A stretch of 64,000 bases of DNA from Bacteroidota bacterium (GTDB lineage Bacteria > Bacteroidota > Bacteroidia > 2-12-FULL-35-15), in contig JADJHE010000014.1 of NCBI GenBank assembly GCA_016707685.1, positions 30,152 through 94,151 of the forward strand, read 5' to 3'. Position numbers and translations under genes: made by a program. The notes under the pieces were generated by a model that searched no databases, had not been told where the DNA came from, and saw only the letters and a program-made list of their open reading frames with translations. Every line of letters begins with the position of its first letter. Position 1 is the first letter of the stretch. Shown here piece by piece: positions 20,240-30,760 of the stretch.

Positions 20240-22678
20240 TTATTTATTAAAGATCGATTTTTTGCGTTTACTCGATTTTGCACCATCGTCATAATATCCG
20301 TAACCGTAACCGTAACCGTATCCATACCCGTATCCATAATTGTAGCCATAACTTTTACGTTCAATGTCTACACCATTTAAAATGACAGATAACTTTTTAA
20401 TTTTAGCTTCATTAAACAAACGATCAACATTTTGTATGAAATTACGTTTTGAATAATCAGCTCTGAAAATATAGATTGGGTAATCAGCTTTTTGAATCAT
20501 TGCAATTCCATCACTAACTAAGCCAACAGGAGGATTGTCAATGATTACAATGTCATATAATGCTTTCAGATGCGTCACAATCTCTTCCATTTTTTCACTT
20601 ATAATCAATTCTGAAGGATTAGGAGGTATTGGTCCAGCGGTTATAAAATCTAAATTCTCTAGTCCACTGTGTTTAATCGCAGCATTAATATTATCTTTTC
20701 CAATAAGAAGTGTACTCATCCCAACACTATTGTCTGCATTAAAACCTAAATGGATTTTCGGTTTACGCATATCTAAATCGAGAATGATAACTTTTTTACC
20801 TGAAAAGGCGATTATACCAGCAAGATTAATAGCAACAAATGTTTTGCCCTCTCCAGAAATGGTTGAAGTAAGTGCTATTACTTTTGCACCTGGTTCATTT
20901 GAAATAAATTGCAAATTACTACGAATAGACCTGAACGCTTCGGCTATTAATGACTTAGGATTTTTATCGACAAGCAATTGTGATACTGGAATGTTTTGGT
21001 TTGATTTAGGAACAATTCCTAAAATACTAATTGATGCATGAGTATGCTTCGTAATTTCATTTAATGAGGTAATTTCATTGTGAGCAAAGTACCTCATTAA
21101 AATTAAGATTAAACTAAAAAACAATGCAACTAGGGAATAACCAATGAATGTAACTTTTCTGTTTGGAGAAATGGGGCTATTGGGCGTAAATGGTTTTTCT
21201 AAAATTAAATTTTGAGAAACAAAACCAGCTTTTGAGATTGAATATTCTGTTTTCTTTTCAAGCAGGAGTGTGTAATACTTTTCATTTATTGAAAATAATC
21301 GTTGTAGGCGAGCATATTCAACTTCATTTCAGGTAATTGCTTGAACTTTCCTTCGAACTGTGAGGTTTTGCTTTGTAAATCTTCTTTTTCGGTTGAAATA
21401 TTGTTTTAATACTTTTAATACTCTCTTTTAATAAACTTTTTTGGATATTGATTTGGTAGTCAATCGCTTTAATTGCTTCACTGCTAGGAGTTACCTCGTA
21501 AAGCATTTCCTCTTTCTGAATCAGTAGTTTGTGCAAGCTACTAACAGATGTAGAGATATTGCTCTCTAAATTTGTTCCTGCTAATAGCGCTGCAGGTTGT
21601 AGGTGTCAATGTTTTTCGTTTTGGTTATTTCGCGTTCAATCTTACTTAATACGCTTTCTTCTAGTTCTAGTGAAATAATCTGGTCATCCAAATCGTTTAA
21701 ACGAGAAGCATTTGATGTAGCAATGTCTTTGTTTTCATTTACGTTATTGTCCTTTTTAAAATCTTGGATAGAACTTTCAGATTCTTTTAATCGGTTATAC
21801 ACAACATCAAGCTGGACGTCAATAAAATTGATAATGCTTTTAGAACTTTCGCTTTTTCGTTCTACGTCAAAATTAGTATATTCATCTGTAATAGCATTGA
21901 TTATGTCGCTTGTTTTTAGTGCGTTAAAGTCTGTATACGATATTAAAATCGTTTTAGCTCCTTCACTTAATAGTTTTACTTCAAGTTTTTGAGAGCAGTC
22001 ATTTACTACTGCGTCATTACTATTAATCGTAAAATAATAAAGATTTTGTTTTACTTGACTATTTTGCTTTTGTATTTCCGGAAAATTTAACACACTAATT
22101 TTAAAATCAAATTCTGGTGTATTTATCCATTTGTTTGACTTAAAAACAAATTTTATTTTATTTTCATTGTTTACGATTTCTATGTATCCATCTATTCCAT
22201 TGTCGAAATTTATATATATTTTTTTTCCAATTATACTTTCATTTTTAATTTTCACTTCAACAGCATAAGGAGCACTTTTATAAAGTTCGTTTGCTTTAAA
22301 GGTTCCTTCATTATAGTAGGATATATCTAATGGCAATTTGCTGATAACTCGTTTCAAAAAAACTTTCGATCTAAGTAATTCGATAGCCTCGGGTAACTCA
22401 TTTCGGTTTTCATAGATATTTTCTACGTTTAATACCTTATTTGCTTGATTGCTTGTTTGTATCTGAATAATACTGTGCGATTCATATGTTGGGGGAGTGT
22501 ATCTCAAATAGACATATGAGCCTGCAAAAGCAAGAACAAAAAACAATAGAATCCAAATAATACTTTTTCGAGCAATAAATAAAAACAAACCCAACTCAAA
22601 CTCGCCACTAAAGTTTGAAATACGTTCTTTGTAACGTTCAAAATTTTCGCTTGTTTTTGAAATATCTTCTTGTAGCAT
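20240..22678 (-). CDS. Wzc-like chain-length regulator / bacterial tyrosine kinase, frameshifted
   Basis: About 812 codons read in pieces: 22678-21581, about 21590-21410 (HKLLIQKEEM), about 21400-21330, and 21330-20240. Wzz-type N-terminus with one membrane helix (IIWILLFFVLAFAGSYVYLRY), long coiled-coil periplasmic part, GNVR-like segment and second helix (PNRKVTFIGYSLVALFFSL), then a cytosolic BY-kinase: Walker A SGEGKT, Walker A' LDLDMRKPK, Walker B IVIIDNPPVG. The C-terminal Tyr cluster is a run of Tyr-Gly repeats. Controls polymer length and export with the Wza-like lipoprotein encoded just upstream. Three single missing bases (near 21590, 21408 and 21331) restore one frame; the helix split by a break argues they are errors. 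Confidence 0.88.
20297..20350 (-). repeat. Hexanucleotide repeat encoding a Tyr-Gly tail
   Basis: About eight TAYGGN hexamers in tandem, encoding alternating Tyr and Gly at the kinase C-terminus. Because the unit is six bases, copy change would vary tyrosine number without altering frame. Confidence 0.8.
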
Positions 22679-22700
22679 AGCTGTGTTTTAAAAGCGATGT

Positions 22701-23465
22701 TTATTTTGATAAGCTATTAGCGTAAGTAATTATGATAAGGGAACTGGTTAATAAACTTACGATAGGTGCAATTTCAGCAAGCACTTTGCTTCCTATTTTC
22801 TTTCTAGGTTCTACGTAGATAATGTCATTCGCTTGTAAAACAAGATTTGCTTGTTTTATGCCTTCTATTTTTGATAAATCAATTAAATAAACTTCATCTT
22901 TATCGTTTATTCTTCTGATTAATTTTACTTTATGAGCTTTTCCATCATCGGATATTCCACCAGCTAGTGCCAATGCTTCTATAAGGCTTGTGTTGTTGTT
23001 GAGCAGGGGGATTACTTTTGCATCACCAGCATTTCCTGGAAAAACGATTACACGTTTGTTTTGGACTGACATTAAAACAAATGGTTTTACATAGTAACTA
23101 GCATATTTTTCTTCAAGCATTAGCTCCGCTTCACGAACAGTTAATCCCAGTAATTTTGTACGACCTAATATAGGAAGCTTTACATTCCCATCGAATTCAA
23201 CCAAAAAATCCATTCGGTTATTCATTTGGTAATCACGATTCATTTGATTAAGTGATGTTAAGTCTATTAATTTAAACCCATCATTTGAAAATATTCGAAA
23301 CTCAATTACATCATTAGCAGAAATGATATAATCTGCATTTTTAGTGGTATCTGGCGCTTTAGAATATTTGTAATCTTTGCCTGTTTTAAGCATTATACTT
23401 GAATTTAACCAGCCACAACTGGAAAAAAGTAGAGCTATTCCTGCTAATAAAAGTAGTTTACGCAT
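22701..23465 (-). CDS. Wza-like polysaccharide export lipoprotein
   Basis: 254 residues. A lipobox (LLFSSCG, Cys about 17) marks an outer-membrane lipoprotein. The poly-export domain spans about 45-130 (YIISANDVIEFRIFS, VEFDGNVKLPILGRTKLLGL, AELMLEEKYASYY) and is followed by an SLBB-like domain (VIPLLNNNTSLIEALALAGG) and a C-terminal membrane-spanning helix (about 230-250). Shorter than E. coli Wza (about 380), with one SLBB-like repeat, as is common in Bacteroidota. It is 22 bp upstream of the Wzc-like gene, with which it would form the export channel. Confidence 0.9.
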   Translation of the reverse strand: MRKLLLLAGIALLFSSCGWLNSSIMLKTGKDYKYSKAPDTTKNADYIISANDVIEFRIFSNDGFKLIDLTSLNQMNRDYQMNNRMDFLVEFDGNVKLPILGRTKLLGLTVREAELMLEEKYASYYVKPFVLMSVQNKRVIVFPGNAGDAKVIPLLNNNTSLIEALALAGGISDDGKAHKVKLIRRINDKDEVYLIDLSKIEGIKQANLVLQANDIIYVEPRKKIGSKVLAEIAPIVSLLTSSLIIITYANSLSK

Positions 23466-23527
23466 AGTTTGTTTTAAATAATAACAAACAAAGTTAAAAA
23501 AATAACTGAAATGCCCTAAAATTAATA

Positions 23528-24739
23528 TTATAAGTCCTTTTTTAGGAGTTTTTTGTATAGTTTTTCCATATCGGAAACTAATCGGGTAAAATGGAACTTT
23601 TCTTTAACATGCATCCAGCCATTTTGCGACATTGTATGGCGCAATGCATCACCTTCGACCAGCTTTAATAGTTGTGTGCTAAATTCTACAACATTATTAT
23701 TTTCGCAAAGCAAAGCTGTTTGATTGGGTAATACCACGTTTTCGATGCCTCCAACATTGGTGGTAACAATAGGCTTGTTTGCAGCTTGCGCTTCAATTAA
23801 GCTCACCGGAGTGCCTTCATTAAAGGAGGTTAAAGCAATGATGTCGCTGCCAGCCAATGCAATATCAATTTCTTTAATCCATGACGTGAATGTTAATAGC
23901 TGTTTATGGTTTGATTTTGTCCCATCTACGATAGGAATACCTAATTCAATTGCCTTGGCTTCTATTTCAGTGCGCGACTCCCCATCACCAATAACAAACG
24001 CTCTTATTTTTTTTGAAGTTTGTGCAGAAACACTTTTTAATCCTTCAAGAAACAATGCATGGTTTTTAACAGGAACCAAACGACCAATTATTGAAATTGC
24101 AATTTCATCATCAGCAAGATTGTATTTTTCTCTGAATTGTTTTCGTTTAAAGTCCTGATTTTCTTGAAATTTACTTAAATCAAATCCTAGAGGAACAATG
24201 TACACTTTTTCTGATTTGCAAATTTTGTGAATGTCAACTAATTCGTTTTTTTGTATTTGACTAATTGCAATTATTGCAGTTGATTTTTTTGCTAAATAGC
24301 GTTCAATGTTTTTATAAAAAGCCGTTTTTAATTTCCCAAAATAGGAATGAAAAACATGTCCATGAAATGTATGTATGATTATTGGTACACCACAAGACGA
24401 TGCGGCCAATCTTCCTAACGTTCCAGCTTTTGAGGCATGCGTATGAACAATATCAGGCTTGTATTCTTGAATTATTTTTTTGATTTTTTTATATGCAGTA
24501 AAATCGTTTTTCAAATCAATTTCACGCATCATCTCTTCTACTATAATTGGTTTTAATCCAAGGTTATTGACAATAAAATCAGAACTTTCTTCGGTTTCAT
24601 CTTTCGCTCCTCCAACCAATAGTGTCTCAAAGCCATCGGATAAATATTTGCTCAAATAGGCAACATTATAGGTTGGTCCTCCTAGATTAAATCTGTTAAT
24701 AATGCGTAATACTTTTATTTTATGTTGTTTCGTTTCCAT
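23528..24739 (-). CDS. Glycosyltransferase family 4 (GT-B fold)
   Basis: 403 residues. N-terminal GT4 acceptor domain (VLRIINRFNLGGPTYNVAYL, HTHASKAGTLGRLAA, HTFHGHVFHSYFG) and C-terminal nucleotide-sugar domain with GRLVPVKNHALFLEGL, VIGDGESR, and the E-x7-E element in SFNEGTPVSLIEAQAANKP. Retaining transferase adding a sugar to the growing lipid-linked exopolysaccharide; donor and linkage cannot be read from sequence. Resembles WcaL/EpsD-type enzymes. It sits between asnB and the Wza-like gene in the same direction. Confidence 0.9.
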   Translation of the reverse strand: METKQHKIKVLRIINRFNLGGPTYNVAYLSKYLSDGFETLLVGGAKDETEESSDFIVNNLGLKPIIVEEMMREIDLKNDFTAYKKIKKIIQEYKPDIVHTHASKAGTLGRLAASSCGVPIIIHTFHGHVFHSYFGKLKTAFYKNIERYLAKKSTAIIAISQIQKNELVDIHKICKSEKVYIVPLGFDLSKFQENQDFKRKQFREKYNLADDEIAISIIGRLVPVKNHALFLEGLKSVSAQTSKKIRAFVIGDGESRTEIEAKAIELGIPIVDGTKSNHKQLLTFTSWIKEIDIALAGSDIIALTSFNEGTPVSLIEAQAANKPIVTTNVGGIENVVLPNQTALLCENNNVVEFSTQLLKLVEGDALRHTMSQNGWMHVKEKFHFTRLVSDMEKLYKKLLKKDL

Positions 24740-24766
24740 ATAAAAACGTTTTTATTTAAGCTCGTT

Positions 24767-26662
24767 TTAGCAACAATATTTTTTCCACCAATACTGAAAT
24801 ACAATTAATGCCCACGTTTTCTCTACTGCATCATTTGGATTTGAACTAAAAAGTTGAATTTTTAACTTTTTAATTTCAGTTAAATTAAAAATGTTTTGTT
24901 CAAGGATAAATTCATCAGCTAACAATTCGTTTGTAATCATTGATTTTAAATCGGTTTTAAACCATTTTAATAATGGTACTTCAAATCCCTTTTTGCCTCT
25001 ATTGAAAAGTTCTTGAGGCAAATCATCCTTAAAACTATCTATTAATATTTTTTTACGTTGTTCAGCATCAATTTTGAAATCTGCGGGTAATGAAAATGCA
25101 AAGTCAACTAGTTTATGATCCAAGAAAGGAACACGAACTTCCAAACTTTGACTCATACTCATACGGTCAACTTTTACCAACATGTCATTTTCTAAAACGA
25201 GCTTCATGTCGGTTAATAATACTGAATTGTAGTCCGAGTTAATTTGCTCTAAAATTTTATTTTTACGCGTTGAATAGTCAGAAAATTCGTTTTCATTTTT
25301 CAAAAAATCTGTTGAGAATAACTCCTCTTTTTTGAAGCCCGACCATTTCGCCCATTGCCAGTAACGTTCTTGCGGACTTAATTTCATTCCTTCCGCAAAT
25401 TTTTGTAACTGACGAATTTTATTTCCTGTTTTAGTATTTCTTGATTTTGGTAATTGATTTAATAAGGGGCGACTTGCTTTTACAAGTTTGGTAGTGAAGC
25501 CACCATGTCGGGCTTTCAGTTCTGCCGCATGTTTGTTGTAGCCAGCAAATAATTCATCGGCACCATCGCCTGAAAGTGCAACCGTAACATGTTTGCGTGT
25601 TTGCATGCTCAAAATATTCACAGCCAAAGCCGATGAATCAGCAAAAGGCTCATCAATATAATCCAAAACAGTATGAAGGCTAGCATACAAATCATCATTG
25701 CTTAATTCAAATACTGTATGATTTGTATTGTGTTTTTTTGCTACTAGTTTTGCAAATGCTGTTTCATCAAATAGTGGCTCATCTTTATAACCAATTGAAA
25801 ATGTATTTAGTTGTTTTGTGTGTCTTGCTGCAATTGCTGTTATAATAGAAGAGTCAATGCCTCCACTTAAAAATGTTCCGAGTGGAACATCTGCAACCAT
25901 TCTGTTTTGAACAGATTCTTCTAATAGATTTTTTAATTCGTTTTTTGCTTGACTGTAATCTTTTTGTTGATTGCTAGTGTTTTTAAATGGGATTGAATAA
26001 TAGGAGTGGATTGAATAGTTTCCTTGAGAATTTATTTTCATATAACAGCCTGCTTCTAATTTTAAAACATTTTTAAAAATAGAGTAGGGTGAAGGTATGT
26101 AGTTTAAATGAAAATAGGTTTGTAAGGATGATTTGTCAATTTCCTTTGGAATACCAAAAGCAATGATGGCTTTCATTTCAGATGCAAATGCAAAACGGTT
26201 TTCATCTTTGTAATAGTACAATGGTTTAATGCCAAATCGATCACGAGCTAAAAATAAATCCTCTGTTTCTTTATCATAAATGGCAAATGCAAATTCACCA
26301 TCTAATTGTTCCAAACATTTCTCTTTATAGGCAATAAATAAATTCAATAGTACTTCTGTATCGCTTTGGGATCTGAATTGAAATCCCTTTTGTTCTAATT
26401 CTTTGCGCAGGGATTTATAGTTAAATAGTTCTCCGTTAAAGACTATTGTGTATCTATTAGAAGCATCTGTGAAAGGTTGTGCTGCGGCATTGCTGGTGTC
26501 AATAATTGAAAGTCTGCGATGACCTAATGCGCAGTTTTTGTCAAAATAAATACCTTCTCCATCTGGTCCGCGCTGTAATACTGCATAGGTAGCCGCACTT
26601 ATTTTTGATAAGTGTTTTATCCCTTCTTCGTTAAATGCTAAAACTCCTGTTATGCCACACAT
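24767..26662 (-). CDS. asnB: Asparagine synthase, glutamine-hydrolysing (AsnB type)
   Basis: 631 residues. The class II glutamine amidotransferase domain begins at Cys2 (MCGITGVLAF), with RGPDGEG, GHRRLSI and VFNGELFNY. The C-terminal ATP-pyrophosphatase domain has the SGGIDSS PP-loop (about 265-271), DEPFADSSA and SGDGADELFAGY. It amidates aspartate or, in polysaccharide loci, sometimes an uronic-acid sugar. Located inside an exopolysaccharide operon, where such paralogues are frequent, so sugar amidation is a reasonable alternative to amino-acid synthesis. It starts 3 bp after the stop of the upstream gene at 26666. Confidence 0.92.
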   Translation of the reverse strand: MCGITGVLAFNEEGIKHLSKISAATYAVLQRGPDGEGIYFDKNCALGHRRLSIIDTSNAAAQPFTDASNRYTIVFNGELFNYKSLRKELEQKGFQFRSQSDTEVLLNLFIAYKEKCLEQLDGEFAFAIYDKETEDLFLARDRFGIKPLYYYKDENRFAFASEMKAIIAFGIPKEIDKSSLQTYFHLNYIPSPYSIFKNVLKLEAGCYMKINSQGNYSIHSYYSIPFKNTSNQQKDYSQAKNELKNLLEESVQNRMVADVPLGTFLSGGIDSSIITAIAARHTKQLNTFSIGYKDEPLFDETAFAKLVAKKHNTNHTVFELSNDDLYASLHTVLDYIDEPFADSSALAVNILSMQTRKHVTVALSGDGADELFAGYNKHAAELKARHGGFTTKLVKASRPLLNQLPKSRNTKTGNKIRQLQKFAEGMKLSPQERYWQWAKWSGFKKEELFSTDFLKNENEFSDYSTRKNKILEQINSDYNSVLLTDMKLVLENDMLVKVDRMSMSQSLEVRVPFLDHKLVDFAFSLPADFKIDAEQRKKILIDSFKDDLPQELFNRGKKGFEVPLLKWFKTDLKSMITNELLADEFILEQNIFNLTEIKKLKIQLFSSNPNDAVEKTWALIVFQYWWKKYCC

Positions 26663-26665
26663 ATG

Positions 26666-27403
26666 CTATTTCTCTTTAAACACAACCCAATTACATTGTT
26701 TGTCGGTTTGGCTTTTCATTCTACCAATAGTAATTAGTTTATTGTCTTGTCGGTACCAACCCTCATCCCAAGCTCCCATATCTGTATAGAGCGCATCCAC
26801 TGCACCTAGTTCCAATAAATCCTTAGTGAAAGCTGTTAATGTAATGTGTTCATACGATTCAATGATGGCAGTTTTGTTGCCTTTTAATTTTACAATGGCT
26901 CTTCGCTGAAAAAGCTTTGTATCCTTGTATTTTGCTCCAACTCCTTTTTCAACAATTTGTATTTGTTGAAACAAAGAACCCTTTTTTGAAACAATTAAAT
27001 TAATAAGTGAATCATTAAGTAATTTGCCTTTTTGTGTTGGAAAAATTTCACAATTACCATTTATAATTTTAATGGCGCCACCTAAACTATGATTGACTTT
27101 ATTTTTGTTATATACTTTGCCATTGTCAATGTACAAGCCGTCTACAAAATAGGATTGCAAGTCAGTATAGGCAGCTGGGATGCAAATTAAAATGTTTTTG
27201 TCGTTTTTATCTGGGCGTTTTAGCGAAACATCTATCAATAAGTTATTTTTGTAAAAGATGGTGTAGTTGTAGCCAGAAGTCGCTTTTTTATTTTCGATTA
27301 CTAAAGAAACGCTCGTTGGTTTGTGATTTTTAAAACCATAGTTGATTAATCCTCCTAATGCAATCAGACAAAGAAATAAAATGATAAAAAATATTTTTTT
27401 CAT
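26666..27403 (-). CDS. Phosphodiester glycosidase-like exported protein (NAGPA/DUF2233 type)
   Basis: 245 residues with an N-terminal membrane anchor (about 4-22). The region from about 85 resembles the NAGPA/DUF2233 fold: GLYIDNGKVYN, VEKGVGAKY, FQRRAIVKL, LTAFTKDLLELGAVDALYTDMG and WDEGWYRQ. In that family the enzyme removes a sugar linked by phosphodiester; here, in an exopolysaccharide operon, it may trim or modify the polymer in the periplasm. The assignment rests on pattern recognition of conserved positions and is moderate. It is the first gene of the leftward run ending at 17525. Confidence 0.6.
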   Translation of the reverse strand: MKKIFFIILFLCLIALGGLINYGFKNHKPTSVSLVIENKKATSGYNYTIFYKNNLLIDVSLKRPDKNDKNILICIPAAYTDLQSYFVDGLYIDNGKVYNKNKVNHSLGGAIKIINGNCEIFPTQKGKLLNDSLINLIVSKKGSLFQQIQIVEKGVGAKYKDTKLFQRRAIVKLKGNKTAIIESYEHITLTAFTKDLLELGAVDALYTDMGAWDEGWYRQDNKLITIGRMKSQTDKQCNWVVFKEK

Positions 27404-27457
27404 TTTCGAGTTGAGTAGCTGTGAAAAACTTTGTTAATATACAAAAATCACTTCATG

Positions 27458-27465
27458 CAAAGTTA
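27458..27465 (-). promoter_or_regulatory. Possible -7 box of the exopolysaccharide operon
   Basis: TAACTTTG on the minus strand fits TAnnTTTG and lies 55 bp upstream of the first gene. No good upstream box is seen at the proper distance. Confidence 0.4.
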
Positions 27466-27508
27466 GGGCTTTTATTCGTTTTATTTGTTGTATACAAAAT
27501 ATAAAAAG

Positions 27509-28981
27509 ATGTCGCCATTAATCATAATTATTAGCATTCTCGGTTATTTTTCATTACTGATGATGATTGCTTGGTATACATCTCGCAATGCAAACAATGA
27601 TTCCTACTTTTTGGGTAATAAGTCATCACCATGGTATGCTGTAGCATTCGGAATGATTGGCGATTCCCTTTCTGGTGTAACGTTTATCTCATTACCAGGC
27701 ACTGTTAATACAGGCCAGTTTTCATACATGCAAATGGTGTTGGGGTATTTGGTGGGTTATTTTATTATTGCTCGCGTATTATTGCCTTTGTATTACCGAC
27801 TTAATTTAATATCGATATACAGTTATTTGAATGAACGTTTTGGTTTGTTTTCTCAAAAAACAGGATCATTTTATTTTTTAATATCAAGAATCATTGGTGC
27901 GGCCTTGCGTTTGTACTTGGCAGCTGGAGTTATTCAGTTGTTTGTATTTGATAGCTATGGTGTACCATTTGTTGTAACAGTTGCTTTGATAATTGTTTTA
28001 ATGTTGTTATACACCTATCGTGGTGGAATTAAAACGTTGGTCTGGACAGATACCTTGCAGTCGGGCTTATTATTGCTAGGTGTTATTCTATCCATTACAG
28101 CAATCATGAGTAGTTTGGATTTCGGTTTTGTTGATGTTATTCGTGAAGTAAAAAACAGTAAGTATTCGCAAGTGTTTTTCTGGGATTGGAAGGAAAAATC
28201 GTATTTCTTTAAACAGTTTTTGAGTGGTGCATTTATTGCAGTTGTTATGACAGGCTTGGATCAAAACATGATGCAGAAAAACTTGAGTTGCCCTGATTTA
28301 AAATCGGCTCAAAAAAACATCTATTGGTTCAGCATTGTATTGGTCTTCGTTAACTTATTTTTCCTTTCATTGGGAGCATTGCTCTATATTTTTGCCGAAA
28401 AACAAGGCATTCAAATGCCAATAAATCCTGAGACAGGAAAAATTATTACAGATAAAGTATTCCCAACTTTAGCACTTGGACATTTGGGTGTGTTTGCAGC
28501 CATAGTTTTTATCATTGGATTAACTGCAGCAACATTCTCAAGTGCTGATTCAGTTTTGACTACATTAACCACTTCTTTTTGTATCGATTTTCTTCACATT
28601 GATGAGAAAGAGCATTTTTCTGAAAAGAAAAAAACGAACATCCGACATATGGTACATATAGGTTTTGCCTTTGTATTATTGATTACCATTTTATTGTGCG
28701 AAATTGTTCCTAAAACCTCCGTGTTGGATGCAATATTTACAGTAGCTGCATATACCTACGGCCCATTATTAGGATTGTTTGCTTTTGGTTTATTTACGAA
28801 GCTTAAAGTGAAAGATGTATGGGTGCCATTGGTCTCCATTTTATCGGTAGTGTTTTCGTATTTATTGAGAGAAAACTCAGAGCAATGGTTTGCTGGGTAT
28901 AAATTTGGATATGAGCTATTATTAATAAATGGCTTGTTTACATTTATCGGTTTGATGATTATTTCTAAAAGGAAAGCGTAG
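27509..28981 (+). CDS. Sodium:solute symporter (SSS family)
   Basis: 490 residues from MSPLIIIISILGY; a start at 27485 would prepend eight polar residues before the first helix. About thirteen hydrophobic segments and family motifs: YFLGNKSSPWYAVAFGMIGDSLSGVTFI in the first part, RLYLAAGVIQ, YTYRGGIKTLVWTDTLQ and a conserved GLTAATFSSADSVLTTL. Inner-membrane Na+-coupled uptake; the substrate is not determined (relatives move sugars, proline, pantothenate, iodide or sialic acid). It converges on the DnaJ-domain gene with the two stop codons directly abutting. Confidence 0.9.
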   Translation: MSPLIIIISILGYFSLLMMIAWYTSRNANNDSYFLGNKSSPWYAVAFGMIGDSLSGVTFISLPGTVNTGQFSYMQMVLGYLVGYFIIARVLLPLYYRLNLISIYSYLNERFGLFSQKTGSFYFLISRIIGAALRLYLAAGVIQLFVFDSYGVPFVVTVALIIVLMLLYTYRGGIKTLVWTDTLQSGLLLLGVILSITAIMSSLDFGFVDVIREVKNSKYSQVFFWDWKEKSYFFKQFLSGAFIAVVMTGLDQNMMQKNLSCPDLKSAQKNIYWFSIVLVFVNLFFLSLGALLYIFAEKQGIQMPINPETGKIITDKVFPTLALGHLGVFAAIVFIIGLTAATFSSADSVLTTLTTSFCIDFLHIDEKEHFSEKKKTNIRHMVHIGFAFVLLITILLCEIVPKTSVLDAIFTVAAYTYGPLLGLFAFGLFTKLKVKDVWVPLVSILSVVFSYLLRENSEQWFAGYKFGYELLLINGLFTFIGLMIISKRKA

Positions 28982-29566
28982 TTACTTATTGTTGGATTTG
29001 AATTTTTTAAGGAATACCTTGAGCATGGATTCTTTTTTCATGATCCCTTTCCAGCCTTCTCGAATCAATATAATTCCAGGAATTGTTATTAGTACAAATG
29101 GTGTACTCCAAAGCTTTTGATATGTACCTACTATTGTAACAATTACAATAATAAATCCAACAAACATACCACTTGCAAAAAACAGGTTGTAAACCCAAGG
29201 TGATTGATTATAGTAATCTTCATCTGTTTTTTCTTTTGCCATCTTTTTATAGCTTTCCCAATCGTAATGGAAATTGTTGGTATTGCTATAGGTGTCATTT
29301 TTTACAGATGAACCGTAATATTGTTTTTTTCTTTCTGCTTCTGCTTTTGTAGCATCTACATAATTTAATTTAACATCGTGTAAATAACGTTTGTGTTCAT
29401 CAATTAATGTTTCATACGCTTCATTAATGACTAAAAACACTTCGTTTGCTTTTGGTGAGTTATTTACATCGGGATGCACTATTTTGGCCTTATTTCTATA
29501 GGCACGCTTGATTTCTTCTGTTGTAGCAGTTCGTGGTATTTCCAATATTTTATAGAAGTCGTACAA
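28982..29566 (-). CDS. DnaJ-domain membrane protein
   Basis: 194 residues. N-terminal J-domain (about 3-66): YKILEIPRTATTEEIKRAYR, the invariant HPD (AKIVHPDVNN), and FLVINEAYETLIDEHKR. Two hydrophobic segments follow at about 130-152 and 157-173, so the J-domain would face the cytosol from a membrane anchor. There is no G/F region or zinc module, so this is a class III J-protein that recruits DnaK to a membrane-associated client. Client unknown. Confidence 0.88.
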   Translation of the reverse strand: MYDFYKILEIPRTATTEEIKRAYRNKAKIVHPDVNNSPKANEVFLVINEAYETLIDEHKRYLHDVKLNYVDATKAEAERKKQYYGSSVKNDTYSNTNNFHYDWESYKKMAKEKTDEDYYNQSPWVYNLFFASGMFVGFIIVIVTIVGTYQKLWSTPFVLITIPGIILIREGWKGIMKKESMLKVFLKKFKSNNK

Positions 29567-29638
29567 ATCAGAAAAATTAGTTGAATCAAATTTATGGAAT
29601 ATTTTTATTAAAACGTCTTTAAAGCAAAAAGAGGTTAT

Positions 29639-30707
29639 ATGCGTTATTTACTACTTTCAATTTTACTTGTAGTTTCAATAAATATTCAAGTATCTGCTCA
29701 AAAATCGTACGATTTAGGAACTGTTACCGTTACTTCCAAAAAGGTAGCCGATACTGTTTTTGGAAGTGCAAAGTTTAGTGTTGCAGATTTTGAGTTTTAT
29801 GAGGAGGATAAATTAATATTACTAACCTTCGAAAAATCGCTTGAAAAGGCGAAGGTAATGTTGGTTGATAAATCTCAAAAAGTGCTTTCTTCATTTGTTT
29901 TACCTGATGAAGCCAATCGATTGTATAAAGATTATTTGGGCAAAATAAATGTAATATGCACCAATCATATCTATCAAGTATCAATTCAAAACAATGTTAT
30001 TCGTTTAGGTGAATTGCCTGCCGATGAATACATTGCTCATATCATGCCTTGTATTGATACGGTTCAGGAAAATGTCTATTTTTCGAATTATCAACGCGAT
30101 TATCCCGAATTTACCTATTTCGCATACAATACAGCTGATAGCAGTTATGCACATTAAAAACAGTTACAGATCAAGAACAATTGAAAGGTTATAATATGGA
30201 ATATTATTTTTCAAAACCGAAAGATCGATTGTATGCTCGAAATTGGCAAATTATTACGGAGTTGATTTTCATAGAGTGGCCGCTACCATGAGTGGCCTTA
30301 CATCTAGTGTTTACTATTCTCCTTTATACGCGCCATTATTTGTGCTAAAAGATACTGTTTGTGTATTTGATCATTACAACAATGCAATTTTAAAATATAA
30401 TAAAAGTCATCAGTTGTTGGATTCAATTGCAATTGATTATCACCATCCAAAAAGTTGGAGAGAATGGAAGCATAAAATTATCATTGACAAGGAAACCAAT
30501 AGTGCATATGCATTGTATCAAAAAAATGGTTTTTACTATTTAAAGCAGGTAAGTTTATATTCTGGGAAAATCATAGCTTCTTACAAGCTTACTAATCAGT
30601 ATGTTGACCAGATAAAGGTGAAAAATGGTTATGTGTATTATGTTTACCGTCCTTTTGAATCCCTTCAAGAACAGTTTATTTATAAAGAATTGATAAAAAA
30701 TGATTGA
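29639..30707 (+). CDS. Exported protein of unknown function, frameshifted
   Basis: About 356 codons split into 29639-30157, about 30157-30240 and 30243-30707. Signal peptide MRYLLLSILLVVSINIQVSAQ, followed by repeated beta-strand segments (LGTVTVTSKK, FYEEDKLILLTFEKSL, YLGKINVICTNHIYQ, FVLKDTVCVFDHYNNAILKY, VDQIKVKNGYVYYVYRP) spaced like a six-bladed beta-propeller. The frame goes from YAH at the first stop to TVTDQEQLKGYN, then from LYARN to LANYYGVDFHR; one missing base at each place restores continuity. Function unknown; the propeller assignment is inferred. Confidence 0.65.
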
Positions 30708-30760
30708 TTTGTGGTTTGGTTTTTGTAAATTAGAGTAATTAAAAACCAAAACAAATTGAA

